Positions 61,852 to 64,000 of a stretch of 64,000 bases of DNA are shown in pieces. Made by a program: the position numbers and the translations under genes. Origin of the DNA: Flavobacteriales bacterium. Lineage in GTDB: Bacteria > Bacteroidota > Bacteroidia > Flavobacteriales > Flavobacteriaceae. The notes under the pieces are model-generated. The model did no database searches. It was not told the DNA's origin and saw only the letters and a program-made list of their open reading frames with translations. Location of the stretch: contig JAFLBS010000007.1 in NCBI GenBank assembly GCA_017303755.1, positions 28,470 to 92,469 on the forward strand, in the 5' to 3' direction. The first letter of the stretch is position 1. Each line of letters begins with the position of its first letter.

Positions 61852-63395
61852 CCTTCAATCTCTTTAATAATGTTGTCAATATCCAAACGAAGTTGGTCTA
61901 TTTTTTCTACTGTTTTGCCAACTTCTTTGTTCAATTCAACTATATTAGTTTTCTCTCGATTGTCTTTGGCTACAACATAAGAACTTACAGATAGGTTATA
62001 ATCGTTTTCAGCAATTTTAGAATTGTCAACACAAGTTGCCACATGTGGTACTTCCTCTTTACTATCAAACATTTTCATTATTTTTTCAATATGATCATCT
62101 GTCATCATATTGTTATTCGTGACCTTCTTGAAGAAATCTTCACCACTGGCATCAATAAATTGTGTGGTTGTATCGGTCTTATGTTTTGAAAGTACTAGGA
62201 TTGTTACCGCTATAGAAGTTCCATAAAACAAATTGGGTGCTACTGAAATAATAGTTTCTACAAAGTTGTTATCCACCAAATATTTTCTAATTTTCTGTTC
62301 GGCACCGCCACGATAAAAAATACCAGGGAAACAAACAATAGCTGCTCTACCTTTACTGGATAGATAACTTAACGAATGCAATACAAAAGCAAAATCAGCT
62401 TTCGATTTAGGCGCTAAAACCCCTACAGGAGCAAAACGGTCATCATTTATTAATGTTGGGTCATCATCTCCAATCCATTTTACCGAATAAGGAGGATTTG
62501 ATACAATAGCATCAAAAGGTTTGTCTTCAATAAAGTGAGGGTGATGAAGTGTATCACCTAAAGCAATATTAAATTTGTCATAGTTGACATTGTGCAAAAA
62601 CATGTTCATACGAGCTAAGTTATAAGTCGTATGGTTTATTTCTTGTCCAAAGAATCCTTCTTCAATGATATGGTCATCAAAGTGTTTTTTTGCTTGAAGC
62701 AGTAAAGAGCCAGAACCTGCCGCAGGATCATAAATTTTATTCACCTTTTCTTGTTTGTGCATTGCCAATTGCGCAATAAGCTTCGACACGTGTACAGGAG
62801 TAAAAAACTCACCACCTGATTTTCCAGCATTAGCTGCATAATTGCCTATAAGAATTTCGTAGGCATCGCCAAAAAGGTCTATTTGGTTGTCTTCAAAATT
62901 ACCAAAATTTATCTCTTCAATACCTTTCAAAACAGAAGATAAACGGCTGTTTTTACTTTCAACAGTGTTTCCTAGTCGTGAACTTGTTGTATCAAAATCG
63001 GCAAACAATCCTTTTATATCTTCTTCTGATGGATATCCATTTGCAGAGCTTTCAATTGCATTAAAAATGGCTTTTAAATCGGTGTTAAGGTTTGGATTGG
63101 TATTAGCCGTTTTAGCAATATTTACAAAAAGCTGACTTGGATAAATAAAATATCCTTTTGTTTTTATTGCATCGTCTTTTATTTCTGGTGTAATTACATC
63201 ATCTGATAAGCTAGCGTAATCTATGCTATCATCACCAGCCTCAATGTAATTCGTAAAGTTCTCACTAATGTAGCGATAGAAAAGTGTTCCTAATACAAAC
63301 TGTTTGAAATCCCATCCATCTACAGCCCCACGAACCTCGTTGGCTATTTTCCATATTTTGGCTAGTAATTCTGCTCTTTGTGCTGTGCTTGTCAT
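61848..63395 (-). CDS. hsdM: type I DNA methyltransferase subunit HsdM
   Basis: 515 residues. An N-terminal helical domain ([20 protein letters not shown]), SAM motif [19 protein letters not shown] (about 236-253) and the catalytic NPPYSVKW of N6-adenine methylases (about 312-319). C-terminal helical region with a coiled coil ([20 protein letters not shown]). It is first in the operon, 50 bases past the AbiEii gene end, and the later genes overlap or follow closely. Confidence 0.93.
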   Translation of the reverse strand: MTSTAQRAELLAKIWKIANEVRGAVDGWDFKQFVLGTLFYRYISENFTNYIEAGDDSIDYASLSDDVITPEIKDDAIKTKGYFIYPSQLFVNIAKTANTNPNLNTDLKAIFNAIESSANGYPSEEDIKGLFADFDTTSSRLGNTVESKNSRLSSVLKGIEEINFGNFEDNQIDLFGDAYEILIGNYAANAGKSGGEFFTPVHVSKLIAQLAMHKQEKVNKIYDPAAGSGSLLLQAKKHFDDHIIEEGFFGQEINHTTYNLARMNMFLHNVNYDKFNIALGDTLHHPHFIEDKPFDAIVSNPPYSVKWIGDDDPTLINDDRFAPVGVLAPKSKADFAFVLHSLSYLSSKGRAAIVCFPGIFYRGGAEQKIRKYLVDNNFVETIISVAPNLFYGTSIAVTILVLSKHKTDTTTQFIDASGEDFFKKVTNNNMMTDDHIEKIMKMFDSKEEVPHVATCVDNSKIAENDYNLSVSSYVVAKDNREKTNIVELNKEVGKTVEKIDQLRLDIDNIIKEIEG

Positions 63396-63445
63396 TTTTT
63401 TGTAAGTCTTTGATACTATTTAATAGTCTCTATTTATATAATGCT

Positions 63446-64000
63446 TTAAATTTTACTAATTATTCTCTCATTGATAAGCTGATATGCTAAATCGTTATCA
63501 TACTGTACATCTGGTCTCAAGATTGTAAAAATGTCGTTTCTAAACTCTGCATCATGTATTTTTTCTTCCATATTGGCTGTAAACATTTTACTTGTTGGGT
63601 TAACACCATCTGAGAAATTAATGTATTCTTTGTAGCATTGAATTAATTTATCTGTGTCAATTTCAAGGTTTGCTAACGCTATGTCTAAATCGAATAAATC
63701 TCGTCCTTTTCTTCGTTGGTATAATGCTCTTAATTTTGTTCCTAATAATTCCTCTACTTGATAAGTATTAATCGAACATTTACCCGAAAACCAACCGTTG
63801 TTTACTTCAAATGGTACTTGTTGTAATCCTAATACTGTGAAATGTTCTCTACAATTGATTTCAATCTTCAATCGCATTTGAATTATTGGAGGTATTTCTG
63901 TTTCGAATTTATAAGTTGCTGTATTGTTATGTATGCTGGTTTCAATATTTCTTTTTGTTCCTAAAAAAGGAGCCAATACTTCTCTTATTCTTACCAGAAT
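63446..64000 (-). CDS. abiEii: AbiEii/AbiGii-type nucleotidyltransferase toxin, partial
   Basis: The frame is open to the right edge of the window (a TTG at 63976 is internal, not the start), leaving about 184 C-terminal residues. They include RLKIEINCREHFTVLGLQQV, the FEVNNGWFSGKCSINTYQVE segment, EELLGTKLRALYQRRKGRDLFDLDIAL (the conserved K/R..RDLFDL motif of the family) and a helical tail. Such toxins pair with an AbiEi antitoxin, which should lie beyond the window. Same strand as the restriction operon. Confidence 0.85.
   Translation of the reverse strand: MLVRIREVLAPFLGTKRNIETSIHNNTATYKFETEIPPIIQMRLKIEINCREHFTVLGLQQVPFEVNNGWFSGKCSINTYQVEELLGTKLRALYQRRKGRDLFDLDIALANLEIDTDKLIQCYKEYINFSDGVNPTSKMFTANMEEKIHDAEFRNDIFTILRPDVQYDNDLAYQLINERIISKI

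Overview
The window looks like the chromosome or a large integrated element of a Flavobacterium-like member of the Bacteroidota. The DNA is AT-rich, a promoter fits the Bacteroidota pattern (TTG, about 19 bases, TAnnTTTG), and RteC, DUF6943, DUF3347, DUF2911, DUF6660 and CzcA-TolC fusion proteins are all typical of that phylum. No transposase, integrase, rRNA, complete tRNA or CRISPR array was seen.

Layout. (1) 0-5.3 kb: a Crp/Fnr regulator runs off the left edge. Next come a SigZ-type ECF sigma factor gene and a group of cysteine-rich products: a flavoprotein, two small Cys-rich proteins and an MFS transporter. Four promoters share a TTGCRTCT box and a spaced second box and may form the SigZ regulon. 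(2) 5.4-8.85 kb: a decayed tRNA 3' end is followed by a plus-strand cassette with a DUF5675 protein, a lipoprotein with repeats, two small holin-like membrane proteins and a degenerate phage-type DNA methyltransferase. (3) 8.85-11 kb: two small minus-strand genes (one DUF6943), then about 1.4 kb without genes. That stretch holds a chain of long hairpins whose mismatches are almost all G-T on the plus strand, with covariation between two paralogous units. It looks like a large structured RNA. (4) 11-42.8 kb: about 30 kb of minus-strand metal resistance genes. For copper/silver there are a multicopper oxidase, a CopA ATPase, an HMA-AraC regulator, and a CusCBA efflux system with two adaptors and a CusA interrupted by one in-frame stop. 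For zinc/cadmium/cobalt there are a ZntA-like ATPase, CzcB and a CzcA-CzcC fusion. Many small periplasmic metal-binding proteins accompany them. (5) 42.8-50.2 kb: regulatory and replication-type genes of a conjugative element (AAA ATPase, HTH replication-like protein, excisionase-like protein, TPR-AraC regulator, lipoprotein, RteC), strewn with REP-like and other dispersed repeats. (6) 50.5-64 kb: a defence island. It carries a HTH-ImmA/PIN pair, a Pycsar operon (PycTM, PycC) with a third overlapping gene for an E2-like/SEC-C protein, a tRNA 3' remnant, an EcoR124/EcoprrI-like type IC restriction system (hsdM, hsdS, prrC, hsdR) with an anticodon nuclease gene embedded, and a partial AbiEii toxin.

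How it fits together. The metal block detoxifies at every level: cytosolic P-type ATPases, tripartite RND efflux, periplasmic oxidation and periplasmic chelation, under an AraC regulator that carries its own metal-binding domain. The defence block layers DNA restriction, a tRNA-cutting back-up triggered when restriction is inhibited, and cyclic-nucleotide abortive infection. The RteC module, tRNA fragments and dispersed repeats suggest that metal resistance and defence genes are cargo of one or more integrative elements whose transfer and integrase genes lie outside the window. The strongest candidates for undescribed biology are the Pycsar operon with an E2-like partner, the plus-strand hairpin-array RNA, and the SigZ promoter set.
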